Assembly (NCBI GenBank): GCA_016931185.1
Contig: JAFGFI010000136.1
Span: 1 to 35,400, forward strand
DNA: 35,400 nucleotides
From: Anaerolineae bacterium
GTDB lineage: Bacteria; Chloroflexota; Anaerolineae; B4-G1; SLSP01
Reading direction: 5' to 3'
In this document: piece by piece, positions 1 to 7,273 of the stretch
Position numbering within the stretch: position 1 is the first letter of the stretch
How the letters are laid out: the number at the start of each line of letters is the position of its first letter
Translations under genes and position numbers: made by a program
Notes under the pieces: generated by a model
What the model saw: the letters and a program-made list of their open reading frames with translations, nothing else
What the model was told of the DNA's origin: nothing
The model's database searches: none

Positions 1-75
1 GGCATCACAAAGCGTGTCATAGCAACATTATCGTCAAGTCCTTAATTTTAGCAACTCGTCTCTAGCACGAGGAGG

Positions 76-87
76 CTGAGTAGTTAC
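76..87. mobile_element. isolated MITE end (GTAACYGYTYAG family)
   Basis: CTGAGTAGTTAC differs at one base from the right terminal inverted repeat of the complete element at 20806-20967; with the two preceding G residues included, 13 of 14 bases match. In this orientation the element would extend leftwards. A 162-bp copy would begin before base 1, so the other end and any target duplication cannot be seen. Confidence 0.4.
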
Positions 88-88
88 A

Positions 89-108
89 ATCTGCGTTCAT
101 CTGCGGTT
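89..108. repeat. ATCTGCG short direct-repeat motif
   Basis: ATCTGCG occurs twice 10 bp apart (89-95 and 99-105) in the spacer downstream of the GT4 gene. From memory, motifs of this type are dispersed intergenic repeats in several environmental bacterial phyla. Nothing here shows a function. Confidence 0.35.
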
Positions 109-138
109 AAATTTCCATCCAGTAACGATGCGCCTCGC

Positions 139-1323
139 TTATGAATACTCCTTCACGAGTTTATTGATCAAACCGGTAACTATACGGGCAGTCTTATCCC
201 AGGCAAAGCGCCGCAGATTTTCTATTCCATGAGCTATTAACGTCTGACGCAAATTTTCATCGGAGAGTAACCTCCGTAACCCGGCAGCGATGGCATCTTC
301 ATCCAATGGGTCGACCAACAGCCCCCCCGTCCCTACAACTTCCGGCAAACTGGAGGAGGAACTTGCCAGCAGAGGAACCTGGCACGCCTGTGCTTCCAGG
401 ACCGGGAAACCAAACCCTTCATAAAGCGAAGGATAAACAAAAACACGCGCACCAGAGATGAGGGCTGCTTTGTCAGCCTCAGCAATATAGCCGGGGAACA
501 GCACACGATTCTCAAGGTTCAGATGTTGCACCTGCGTGTGGATAGGATCGGCAAGCCAACCCGTTGGCCCGGCCAACACCAACGTTAAGTCGGGGAAATC
601 AGATAAAAGGCGCGCAAACGCTGTTACTAAACGCGCCAGATTTTTGCGCGGCTGGATACGCCCGATATAGCACACATAATCGCGGTTTGCGGGGATGCCA
701 TATCGCGCGCGCGCGGCTGCCAACACCTCAGGTTCACGCACGGGCACGAGGTCACTGTCATAGCCAGGATAGGCTACCGTAATTTTAGCGGCAGGTGTGC
801 CATATACCTGCACCATAGCGTCTTTCGTCGCCTGGGAGTCTGCCAATATATGCGTGGCAACTTGTACATTCCAACGAGTACTGAGATCCAGATACAGCCG
901 CTGCCGCCAGGGATGTGCCTCTGGAAAATAACGATACCCTACATCGTGAACAGTTACCAGGGTACGTCGCGGGCGGGCCAGGGGCAAAACGTGCGCCGGC
1001 ACAAAAAGTAAATCAGGTGGATAGCGCATCATCTCCCAAGAAAGACGGAGATGCGTCCATAAACGGGGAAAAGGTATAAGACGCATTCCGACACCCCGTG
1101 TAGGTATATGAGGTGCCGGAACGCATGGAAAAGATTGCCATTCTGCATCGTGCAAAGGCTGATTTGTATAAAGACATACCCGATAACGTGATGATAATTC
1201 TGGCAATAACGCGCGAGTCAGATGATAAGAGTACCCTTCTGTACCGGTAGGGGACTGACTCACGGCGCGGCTGGCATCAATACCAATACAAAGAGGTAAC
1301 CCTGACAAATTTCCAAAAGACAT
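139..1323 (-). CDS. GT4-family glycosyltransferase
   Basis: A GT-B fold, retaining glycosyltransferase that moves a sugar from an activated donor to an acceptor, probably in cell-surface polysaccharide or glycolipid synthesis; donor and acceptor cannot be told from sequence. The 394-aa length is normal. Visible landmarks are the N-terminal GTEGY glycine motif (residues 27-31), VHDVGYRYFP (125-134), the donor-site GRIQPRKN (221-228), and the GT4 signature with E302 and E310 in YEGFGFPVLEAQA, followed by SLPEVVG and GGLLVDP. There is no signal peptide or membrane span, so it is cytoplasmic or membrane-peripheral. The start is ATG with GGAGTGAGG about 8 nt upstream. It lies downstream of an unrecognised 474-aa gene with 169 bp between, and that gap is mostly an 85-bp palindromic element, so co-transcription is uncertain. 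Confidence 0.9.
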   Translation of the reverse strand: MSFGNLSGLPLCIGIDASRAVSQSPTGTEGYSYHLTRALLPELSSRYRVCLYTNQPLHDAEWQSFPCVPAPHIPTRGVGMRLIPFPRLWTHLRLSWEMMRYPPDLLFVPAHVLPLARPRRTLVTVHDVGYRYFPEAHPWRQRLYLDLSTRWNVQVATHILADSQATKDAMVQVYGTPAAKITVAYPGYDSDLVPVREPEVLAAARARYGIPANRDYVCYIGRIQPRKNLARLVTAFARLLSDFPDLTLVLAGPTGWLADPIHTQVQHLNLENRVLFPGYIAEADKAALISGARVFVYPSLYEGFGFPVLEAQACQVPLLASSSSSLPEVVGTGGLLVDPLDEDAIAAGLRRLLSDENLRQTLIAHGIENLRRFAWDKTARIVTGLINKLVKEYS

Positions 1324-1372
1324 TACAAAACCTCACTCCACACTTACTTGAGGTATATTCATCGTCCCTACA

Positions 1373-1457
1373 GGACAAAGTTCAGAAACCTTGCTTTTTA
1401 CCCCTACACTTTTACCCTTGATAGGGCATAAAGTGTAAAGCTAACTTGAACCCTTCC
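1373..1457. mobile_element. MITE-like palindromic element, family B, copy 1
   Basis: An 85-bp non-coding element with imperfect terminal inverted repeats (GGACAAAGTTCA against GGAAGGGTTCA read from the other end). It is flanked by near-identical 8-bp direct repeats, TCCCTACA (1365-1372) and TCCCAACA (1458-1465), which look like a target-site duplication with one later change. The core 1379-1452 matches 20596-20669 at 68 of 74 bases. Inside is a strong hairpin (TACACTTT / AAAGTGTA). It carries no open reading frame and would need a transposase supplied from elsewhere. It lies 49 bp upstream of the GT4 start codon. Confidence 0.65.
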
Positions 1458-1492
1458 TCCCAACAGCATAATAAATCTGTCAGGGTTTAACC

Positions 1493-2917
1493 TTACACCC
1501 TCTGTCGCCGTAATGCGCGTATCTCTTCAAGCAACATATCCACCGTGGCAGTTTCAGCCACCGGGCATGGATGTATATCTACCCATGTTTCGAGTTCCTG
1601 CCGGGTCGCACATAAAGCTAAAGGATCAGTGGGGTAGAAATGCGGACGCATTCCCAATGGCCGGACATCCAGTCCCGCCAATGCTTCCATCCATGCCTCC
1701 CAGGAAACTGTATCAAAGGTTTCCACAAACTGTGGCAATGGCAGCCAAAAAACAGGAGCGTCCTTTAACTCAGGGATTTGGCCAAAATCTCGACGCACGC
1801 GCTTAAGATACTCAAGGCTCGAGATACAATTTCGAGGAAGCCAGAGAGGAAGCAATGCGGCCTTACGTACTGCTGCGGGCGCTACCTGAGTAAAAGTTTC
1901 TACATACACCCCTTGCGGCTCTACATGCGCTTGTTTAAAAAGTCTCCGCCACAACCGGAACGCCAGGTAGGAAAAGTACTCCGGATGTGGGCCTTCAACC
2001 GGCACAAAGTTATACGCATTCTCCCGTGCAAAAAGGTGCAGCCGTTGATGCAAAGGAGGAAGAGTTCCCCACTCAGATTCTGGCATTTCATAAGCTTGAT
2101 GTCCCTGTAATCCCCAATTTCCTATGGGTTCCATCCCTGAGGTTTGTTGAAGCGCAGCAATTTCGGGATGGTTCCCCTGGATGAAATTCCACGATGGTAC
2201 ACCTCCTAAACCACCCACCTGAAACCAATGTCGTTCATCAATAAAATACATCGGCCAGGCATAACGACAGTCAGTAAAAAAGATAGTGCCTCCAGGTCGC
2301 AAATTCTGATAGATAAATGCTTCATAAACATCAGGAAGTTCTAACAGTTTATAACGAACATGGTTAACATTCTTGAGCGAAAAGCGGTCATGGAGCGGGT
2401 CATAATGATTAACTACAGCCAGATCGTGGTTACGATGTAGGATGTCACGTACAAATTCAGATCCATTGGCATAGTAAGCCTCTACATCGTCAACAGAAGT
2501 AGCATCTTGGAAGCTGGTTGAAAAGCTTTGTGAAAGAAATGGCACGCCCAATGCAGTTGCCAAATGCGCCACACCTCCATTGGGCGCACCAATGATAATC
2601 GCATCCCATAAACCACCGACCTTATCCCATGCCGATTCATAAAGCGTAACTGCCCAACGAGCTAAATGCTCAGTTCGCAATTTACGCGACCATTTAGGAT
2701 CAGCCGCGTTTCCACTGACAAAACGTTCGACTGTGCTGAGCATGGCCTTCTTCCCGCCAAGTGCAACCAGGCGTAATGCACTCTCTTGGAGTTTATCAAT
2801 ATTCCAGACGTTAATAAATTCCCCGCACAAAGCCGCTGCTACAGATCGCATGGCCACAGCAGAAGAATCCTCTTGATTAATCGCCTCCCAGGTTGGATGT
2901 CCGAGTTTTTTTGCCAT
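1493..2917 (-). CDS. unrecognised 474-aa cytoplasmic protein
   Basis: I do not recognise this family. The start at ATG 2917 is preferred because GGGAG lies 9 nt upstream; an in-frame TTG at 2977 would add 20 residues but has no ribosome-binding site. The product is soluble, without signal peptide or membrane span, and rich in Trp, Tyr and His. Notable segments are a glycine-containing strand-turn-helix near residues 105-125 (AIIIGAPNGGVAHLATALGV), which could be a nucleotide or sugar-nucleotide loop; NHYDPLHDRFSLKNVNHVRY; and LRPGGTIFFTDCRYAWP, reminiscent of the post-strand segment of class I methyltransferases but without a clear SAM motif. The neighbouring GT4 gene suggests glycan metabolism, but this is guilt by association only. 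Coding is continuous with no frameshift. Confidence 0.75.
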   Translation of the reverse strand: MAKKLGHPTWEAINQEDSSAVAMRSVAAALCGEFINVWNIDKLQESALRLVALGGKKAMLSTVERFVSGNAADPKWSRKLRTEHLARWAVTLYESAWDKVGGLWDAIIIGAPNGGVAHLATALGVPFLSQSFSTSFQDATSVDDVEAYYANGSEFVRDILHRNHDLAVVNHYDPLHDRFSLKNVNHVRYKLLELPDVYEAFIYQNLRPGGTIFFTDCRYAWPMYFIDERHWFQVGGLGGVPSWNFIQGNHPEIAALQQTSGMEPIGNWGLQGHQAYEMPESEWGTLPPLHQRLHLFARENAYNFVPVEGPHPEYFSYLAFRLWRRLFKQAHVEPQGVYVETFTQVAPAAVRKAALLPLWLPRNCISSLEYLKRVRRDFGQIPELKDAPVFWLPLPQFVETFDTVSWEAWMEALAGLDVRPLGMRPHFYPTDPLALCATRQELETWVDIHPCPVAETATVDMLLEEIRALRRQRV

Positions 2918-2988
2918 ACTGATATGCTCCCAGTCCAAAATTTCAGCTATCTTAGTCCAAGTTGCCCTATAGGCCAAAAATCTTTATG

Positions 2989-3058
2989 GGACACGGACGA
3001 ACACGGATTTCACGGATAAAAAACAGAAAAATCCGTCACATCTATGTTGACCGTGTCC
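2989..3058. repeat. ACACGGA-type palindromic intergenic repeat
   Basis: A 70-bp segment bounded by GGACACGG (2989-2996) and its exact complement CCGTGTCC (3051-3058). Inside are repeated ACACGGA/CACGGAT motifs and an inner stem ACGGAT (3012-3017) / ATCCGT (3031-3036). No flanking target duplication is visible. Motifs of this type recur as intergenic repeats in many environmental bacteria, from memory. It may act as a 3' structure for the site-2 protease operon. Confidence 0.45.
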
Positions 3059-3122
3059 AAGCTCTCTAAATTCGTCTAGCAACAACTTGGGTTATCTTAT
3101 AAACCTGGTTATTGAAATCACG

Positions 3123-3144
3123 CCCGGCGTATGCCAAAGCCGGG
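3123..3144 (-). terminator. weak hairpin after the site-2 protease gene
   Basis: A 6-bp GC-only stem, CCCGGC (3123-3128) with GCCGGG (3139-3144), lies 22 bp beyond the protease stop codon. The run of T that should follow on the minus strand is poor, so this is a weak intrinsic terminator or merely an RNA-stabilising hairpin. Confidence 0.35.
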
Positions 3145-3165
3145 GTTATTTTGCCTCGAATGTTT

Positions 3166-4380
3166 TCACAAAGTAACCGTAACCAAGGGTATCGGGACCA
3201 GGATCAGGAAGAAAATAATGACAACAATCCAACCCAATACCTTGCGTTTAGAATCGAGCAATGTCACATCATTTAAAGGAGGGGGATGTCGGGGTCCCAT
3301 TAAAAGGCTAACTCCACCCCAAACTAACCACGTTGTACCGGCAAAATTGCCGGTAACAGAAAGATATAATCCCCAGGCAAACATCAAGAACATAAATACC
3401 CGCGCCACTTTCCAGGCTTTGCGCCCCCACAGAGCATAAGCAACGTGCCCCCCATCAAATTGCCCAATAGGGAATAAATTAAGCGCAGTGATTAACAATC
3501 CAGCCCACGCAGCGAACGCCACAGAACCACCACGACTGGGAGGAGAAAGCCAAATATCCTCACCATTTGCATCTGGCAAAATACGCCCGTGGATTATATA
3601 TTTGGCGGCCAGGTAAAGCAACGAATTCCCCTCTTGTTGAAGTCCCACTTCCCTAAGAACATTAGCATCCATAAACTTTGAAGGATGCCCGACTTCTGAC
3701 GTAGCCAGTCCAATGAAGAGCAAGGGTACGGCAACGATTAACCCCCCAATTGGCCCGGCCACTCCAATGTCAAACAGGGCTTTACGGCTGCGCATTGGCC
3801 CACGCTGAACAATCAATGCTCCCATTGTACCCAAAATACTCAATGGCAAAGGGATAAAATATGGCAAACTGACTGGCGAATTGTAACGTCGCCCAATAAA
3901 ATAATGGCTTAACTCATGAGCCGTGAGAATTCCCAAGACGGTCAGTGCAAAAGGCCACCCTCGGAAAATGTTTAACAGGGAAGCGCTCAAATCCGCTTCC
4001 TCATGCAGCGCACCAATAAACATAACCGAGATAATGGTAAGCACAAAAAGTACCAGGTTGACCCAGGGATTCCCTGTTTTGCTATCGATAATATGGGGTA
4101 CAGCCTGCAAAATGTATTCATCTTCAGTTTGACTTAATAAGGGTGTATAGCCTAGCGTTGCAAAGCGCCGTGTAATCTCCTCAAAAGTGGCGTCTGTATC
4201 CCTAGTGGGTATCAAACGCACCACGAAATGTACCAGCGGTTTTGCTTCATTAGTGAGCAATTTATACGATTCCACTACCATTAAATCATTTAGAAGATGT
4301 AACAACTGCTCAACGGTTACAGAGAACACGTCACGGATGCCGGTATCCGATCCGTAGTTAAAATCATTAGATTCTTCCAT
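3166..4380 (-). CDS. site-2 protease family (M50) membrane metalloprotease
   Basis: A zinc-dependent intramembrane protease of the M50 family, with layout like plant EGY and cyanobacterial homologues: a soluble N-terminal domain (about 1-105), then 6-8 hydrophobic segments. The catalytic HELSH is at 155-159. The second metal-ligand motif, NLFPIGQFDGGH, puts Asp309-Gly310 inside a membrane segment. Both are intact, so the enzyme should be active, cutting membrane-embedded substrates such as anti-sigma factors; the substrate is unknown. It is translationally coupled to the upstream Lgt-like gene: that gene's TAA overlaps this ATG by one base (TAATG). The 404-aa length is typical. A second M50 protein lies nearby at 5547-7229. 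Confidence 0.88.
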   Translation of the reverse strand: MEESNDFNYGSDTGIRDVFSVTVEQLLHLLNDLMVVESYKLLTNEAKPLVHFVVRLIPTRDTDATFEEITRRFATLGYTPLLSQTEDEYILQAVPHIIDSKTGNPWVNLVLFVLTIISVMFIGALHEEADLSASLLNIFRGWPFALTVLGILTAHELSHYFIGRRYNSPVSLPYFIPLPLSILGTMGALIVQRGPMRSRKALFDIGVAGPIGGLIVAVPLLFIGLATSEVGHPSKFMDANVLREVGLQQEGNSLLYLAAKYIIHGRILPDANGEDIWLSPPSRGGSVAFAAWAGLLITALNLFPIGQFDGGHVAYALWGRKAWKVARVFMFLMFAWGLYLSVTGNFAGTTWLVWGGVSLLMGPRHPPPLNDVTLLDSKRKVLGWIVVIIFFLILVPIPLVTVTL

Positions 4381-5105
4381 TATCTTACCCTGAGATTAAA
4401 ATGTGACAAAAATACACTCACTGCCAATAGTAGATTTAGCCAAAAATCGACACGCCAGGCACCTATATAGAGTGTCGGGTCTGCGCGTAACCACGTTAAC
4501 CCCGCAATCCCAACAAAATATAACGTGAGAACGCTATATGCTTGTTGAGGATAATCTACCACAATACCCAATAGAAACAACGCCCACAACGCACCCAGTA
4601 TCTGTACCGCATAACGCGGCGCCACAATGTGATAAAAATCCGGACTTTCTACCACTAACCAACGAACCCAATCATGAGGAATCCAAATCTCCTGTCCCCA
4701 GGCACAATCTGCTTCCCAACACCCCCACCAAGCCGCTGTTGCCACGCAAAGAGCAGCCGGGGCCAACAAACGAAAAAGGTCACGACAAGAGCGTTTACTG
4801 ACTATAGCCCAAATCCATGTTGCGCACAAACCACCGCCCCAAACACCCACCCCATATAACCCACCCGTCCTTTGAAAATGTAAAATAGCGACAGGGTGCT
4901 CAGAAAAGTAACGCATATTGCTTACAATATAACTCAGACGCCCCCCTAACAAAGCACAAAGTGTTAGCAGCCATATCCAACGGATGACATAAGCACGCTT
5001 AAACCCATACTGCGGCGCCGATATCCAAAGCCATAACAACGCGCATAGACTCCCTAATGCAACCCAAAGAGTATAAGGGTGAAACCACCATAATCCGATT
5101 TTCAT
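4380..5105 (-). CDS. degenerate Lgt-like integral membrane protein
   Basis: A 241-aa polytopic protein (about seven hydrophobic segments) related to prolipoprotein diacylglyceryl transferase. The Lgt order is recognisable: LLGGRLSYIVSN (near 52-63) matches the GARxxYV helix, and GGLYGVGVWGGG matches the loop that in Lgt reads GG-x-x-x-HGG. However, the conserved His is absent (YGVGVWGGG), and the hallmark GRxGNFxNGExxG is replaced by AWWGCWEADCAWGQE, so Gly-Arg and Asn are lost. Ordinary lipoprotein lipidation is therefore unlikely, and a changed substrate or a non-catalytic role is possible. It is the first gene of an operon with the M50 protease, overlapping by one base, which hints at a shared membrane function. 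Confidence 0.65.
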   Translation of the reverse strand: MKIGLWWFHPYTLWVALGSLCALLWLWISAPQYGFKRAYVIRWIWLLTLCALLGGRLSYIVSNMRYFSEHPVAILHFQRTGGLYGVGVWGGGLCATWIWAIVSKRSCRDLFRLLAPAALCVATAAWWGCWEADCAWGQEIWIPHDWVRWLVVESPDFYHIVAPRYAVQILGALWALFLLGIVVDYPQQAYSVLTLYFVGIAGLTWLRADPTLYIGAWRVDFWLNLLLAVSVFLSHFNLRVR

Positions 5106-5119
5106 AACAGTAACTTCAT
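5102..5119 (-). other. possible 5-codon leader ORF (MKLLL) coupled to the Lgt-like gene
   Basis: The Lgt-like start codon has no good Shine-Dalgarno of its own. Just upstream, GAGGTGGG precedes ATG AAG TTA CTG TTA TGA, whose TGA overlaps the Lgt-like ATG as ATGA. Ribosomes stopping there could restart on the downstream gene. The reading is direct; the function is inference. Confidence 0.25.
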
Positions 5120-5138
5120 CCCACCTCGGTTAGATGAC

Positions 5139-5167
5139 AGTATAGCACAGCGTGACAGAAAAAACAA
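5139..5167 (-). promoter_or_regulatory. putative sigma-70 promoter of the Lgt-like/M50 operon
   Basis: On the minus strand, TTGTTT (5162-5167) is followed after 17 bp by TATACT (5139-5144). Initiation near 5132 would give a leader of about 27 nt. Confidence 0.45.
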
Positions 5168-5189
5168 AACCGCGCCACGGCTGTATATG

Positions 5190-5303
5190 GCCGCGCTTTC
5201 CATAGCGCGTTGTCCGTTATCACCCCTGTAGCCGCGCTCTCCATAGCGCGTTGCCTATTATCGCCCCCTGTAGCCGCGCTTTCCATAGCGCGTTGCCTAT
5301 AAT
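5190..5303. repeat. three tandem REP-like hairpin repeats
   Basis: Three copies of a 41-42 bp unit begin at 5190, 5231 and 5273. Each contains the stem-loop CGCGCT-TTCCAT-AGCGCG (TCTCCAT loop variation in the second), followed by TTGYCYRTTAT and a CCCCTGTA linker. This fills the divergent spacer 5106-5546, in which I see no gene: an apparent 74-codon frame across it is only repeat periodicity. Its position between divergent promoters suggests a REP or BIME-type array that could block supercoil spread or read-through. Confidence 0.7.
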
Positions 5304-5471
5304 GGTCACCAAGACGAGATATGGAAACCCCGACTACCACGTGTGACCAACATCAACCGTAGACACTGCGAAAATCCGACATCCCCCCTTGCAGCCCATA
5401 CCGCCACGCGTTTGAATAAGACAGCAACCGTCGTATACTAACTTAGGTTACCACCTATAGATCAAAAATCT

Positions 5472-5490
5472 GTAACCATTTAGTTTTGTG
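5472..5490 (+). mobile_element. solo MITE terminal repeat upstream of the TPR-M50 gene
   Basis: GTAACCATTTAGTTTTGTG matches 18 of 19 bases of the right terminal repeat (reverse complement) of the element at 34163-34232. No partner repeat is found within several hundred bases downstream, so this is a remnant or a captured end. It lies about 15 bp before a TATACT (5505-5510) that could be the -10 of the downstream gene. Confidence 0.45.
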
Positions 5491-5546
5491 GTAGCAACTT
5501 GGATTATACTAAATGGATAAACATTCCATATCTAAAACAGGGTACT

Positions 5547-7229
5547 ATGGATGCCACTGCGTGGATCGAAACAGGAAACAGTCACAAAGACAATCAAGCT
5601 TGGGATAAAGCAATAGCCGCTTATCAGTATGCACTTACCCTTGACCCCACCAACATTGAGGCACATAATGGATTGGGGTTAATTTCTCATTATCTTGGCA
5701 ACCTGGTAGAAGCCGAGACACACTATCAAACTGCCCTGCGTTATGCACCTGAAAATGTGATCGCGCATTATAACCTGGGGCTTATCTACAAAGCCCGGGG
5801 AGATCTTGACTTGGCAATAGAGACATTAGATCATGCCCTGGAACTTAGCACCGATCCGAAACACACAACCACAATTGAAGTGCAGTTGCTGGAATTGACA
5901 GGTCAGACGTATCGCAAGTGTCATCGTTGTGGCAACATCAGCACGCTTGGTCACTTTTATAAAATAACTCTATCAGGGAAAGCTCTATGTCCCCAATGCT
6001 ATAGCCTATCCCTGGAAAAACGTAACCGGCGTCACAATGGATTCTGGTGGATCTTTGCCGTGTTCCAGTTTATTGTTGTGATGTTATGTTCTTGGGGCAG
6101 TTCCTCCTTCTTCTACGAAATAATCAACATGACGCTGCTCATCGTATTACCCTACCTGATGCTCATCCCTCACGAGCTTTCGCACGCGGGCGCGGCCTGG
6201 TTGCTTAAAGGAAGCATTTTCCAAATCCGTCTCGGACAAGGACCACCTCTTTGGGAACGGCAGATCCATGGGACATTAGTAACCCTGGGACGGTACCCGT
6301 TGTCAGGCGCCTGCGCGTTCGCATTCCCGGTGCGCCATAGATTACGGCTCCGTCGTTTCCTGGCAGCAGCAGCAGGGCTGTTAAGCAGTGTGTTTATTAT
6401 AGTTCTGTTCCTGCCAGGATTCCAATGGAAACATTTATCAACCTCAATCGCCTTACGGGAAATTTTGGTGATCGTTAACGGGGGGTTGATTCTCTCTAAC
6501 CTGTGGCCCCGACGCGTTAACTTGGGCGATATTGAGACCGATACAGATGGCGCCCAATTGTGGCAAATTCTCACCGGTCACTATACGGCTGAGTTGGGGC
6601 ATTTAGAATATTTTCTGTATCGGGCACTATATGCACTGAAAGCCCAGGTGTTTGCACAAGCACTAACTGTTTGCGAAGAAGGACTTACCTTGTACCCGGC
6701 GAGTACACTGCTCAAAAACACGCGGGCCACCGCTCTCCTAGAACTAGGCTGCATCTCAGAAGCCCGAGCGGCCTTCATCGAGCAACTTATCCAATTTAAA
6801 GAAGCCCCATCCCCCCAAGATTTGGGCATTACCGAACTGAACCGCGATATCATCAATGCTATTCTATTGAACAATGTAGCTTACACAACGCTCATTGATG
6901 CTCAAAATTTGACAATGACACAAATGGGGTATGACTACGCGCGTAAAGCCTACCGGATGGCCCCATGGGTCAATCAAATCCGGGGCACGTGGGGGATAGC
7001 CTTAGTCGAGACAGGAGAAATACAGACAGGGATCGAACATCTCCTAAAAACACAGGAACATCCCACAGCCACAACGCGAGAACGCGCAGTACATTTAACC
7101 TACCTGGCTATAGCTCACTGGCGTTCAGGCGCGTATGAAAAGGCGACGGAATTCTTGAAGCAAGCACAGAAATTGAGTGCCGACCATTATGTGGTCCATA
7201 AAGCAGAGATGAAAATAACTTCACAATAA
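5547..7229 (+). CDS. TPR / zinc-ribbon / M50 site-2 protease / TPR fusion protein
   Basis: A 560-aa multidomain protein, numbered from ATG 5547. Two to three TPR units (about 5-105; GLGLISHYLGNLVEAE, NLGLIYKARGDLDLAI) are followed by a zinc ribbon with C125-x2-C128 and C148-x2-C151. Next is a membrane domain with HELSH at 209-213 and NLWP (318-321) followed by Asp334-Gly335, the two metal-binding motifs of M50 proteases. C-terminal TPRs (about 370-555) close the chain. It is likely an active intramembrane protease with cytosolic protein-binding arms; substrate unknown. An in-frame TTG at 5499 would add 16 residues, but a TATACT at 5505-5510 fits transcription starting after it, so the ATG is preferred. 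The combination is unusual; I know of no named family with this order. It is convergent with the bactofilin-like gene. Confidence 0.8.
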   Translation: MDATAWIETGNSHKDNQAWDKAIAAYQYALTLDPTNIEAHNGLGLISHYLGNLVEAETHYQTALRYAPENVIAHYNLGLIYKARGDLDLAIETLDHALELSTDPKHTTTIEVQLLELTGQTYRKCHRCGNISTLGHFYKITLSGKALCPQCYSLSLEKRNRRHNGFWWIFAVFQFIVVMLCSWGSSSFFYEIINMTLLIVLPYLMLIPHELSHAGAAWLLKGSIFQIRLGQGPPLWERQIHGTLVTLGRYPLSGACAFAFPVRHRLRLRRFLAAAAGLLSSVFIIVLFLPGFQWKHLSTSIALREILVIVNGGLILSNLWPRRVNLGDIETDTDGAQLWQILTGHYTAELGHLEYFLYRALYALKAQVFAQALTVCEEGLTLYPASTLLKNTRATALLELGCISEARAAFIEQLIQFKEAPSPQDLGITELNRDIINAILLNNVAYTTLIDAQNLTMTQMGYDYARKAYRMAPWVNQIRGTWGIALVETGEIQTGIEHLLKTQEHPTATTRERAVHLTYLAIAHWRSGAYEKATEFLKQAQKLSADHYVVHKAEMKITSQ

Positions 7230-7263
7230 ATCACGCCGGTGAGATTTTCACCGGCGTGATTTA
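7227..7263. terminator. bidirectional terminator hairpin between convergent genes
   Basis: A perfect 16-bp inverted repeat (7227-7242 and 7248-7263) with a 5-base loop GATTT. Its left arm begins with the TAA stop codon of the TPR-M50 gene. A/T flanks on both sides allow termination of that gene and of the convergent sigma/anti-sigma/bactofilin operon. Confidence 0.8.
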
Positions 7264-7273
7264 CGATTTACAC

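Noticed and set aside
2918..2977. N-terminal extension of the 474-aa protein from TTG 2977
   Set aside because: No Shine-Dalgarno precedes the TTG, while ATG 2917 has GGGAG at good spacing.
2989..3058. Third MITE family at the ACACGGA repeat
   Set aside because: Short inverted ends exist, but no flanking direct repeat could be found, so mobility is not supported.
3131..3439. Plus-strand frame of 102 codons over the end of the M50 gene
   Set aside because: It lies antisense to a clear protease gene and shows no domain or start signal.
5116..5340. 74-codon frame with repeated QRAMESAATG
   Set aside because: It is the translation of three tandem REP hairpins in the intergenic spacer, with no coding support.
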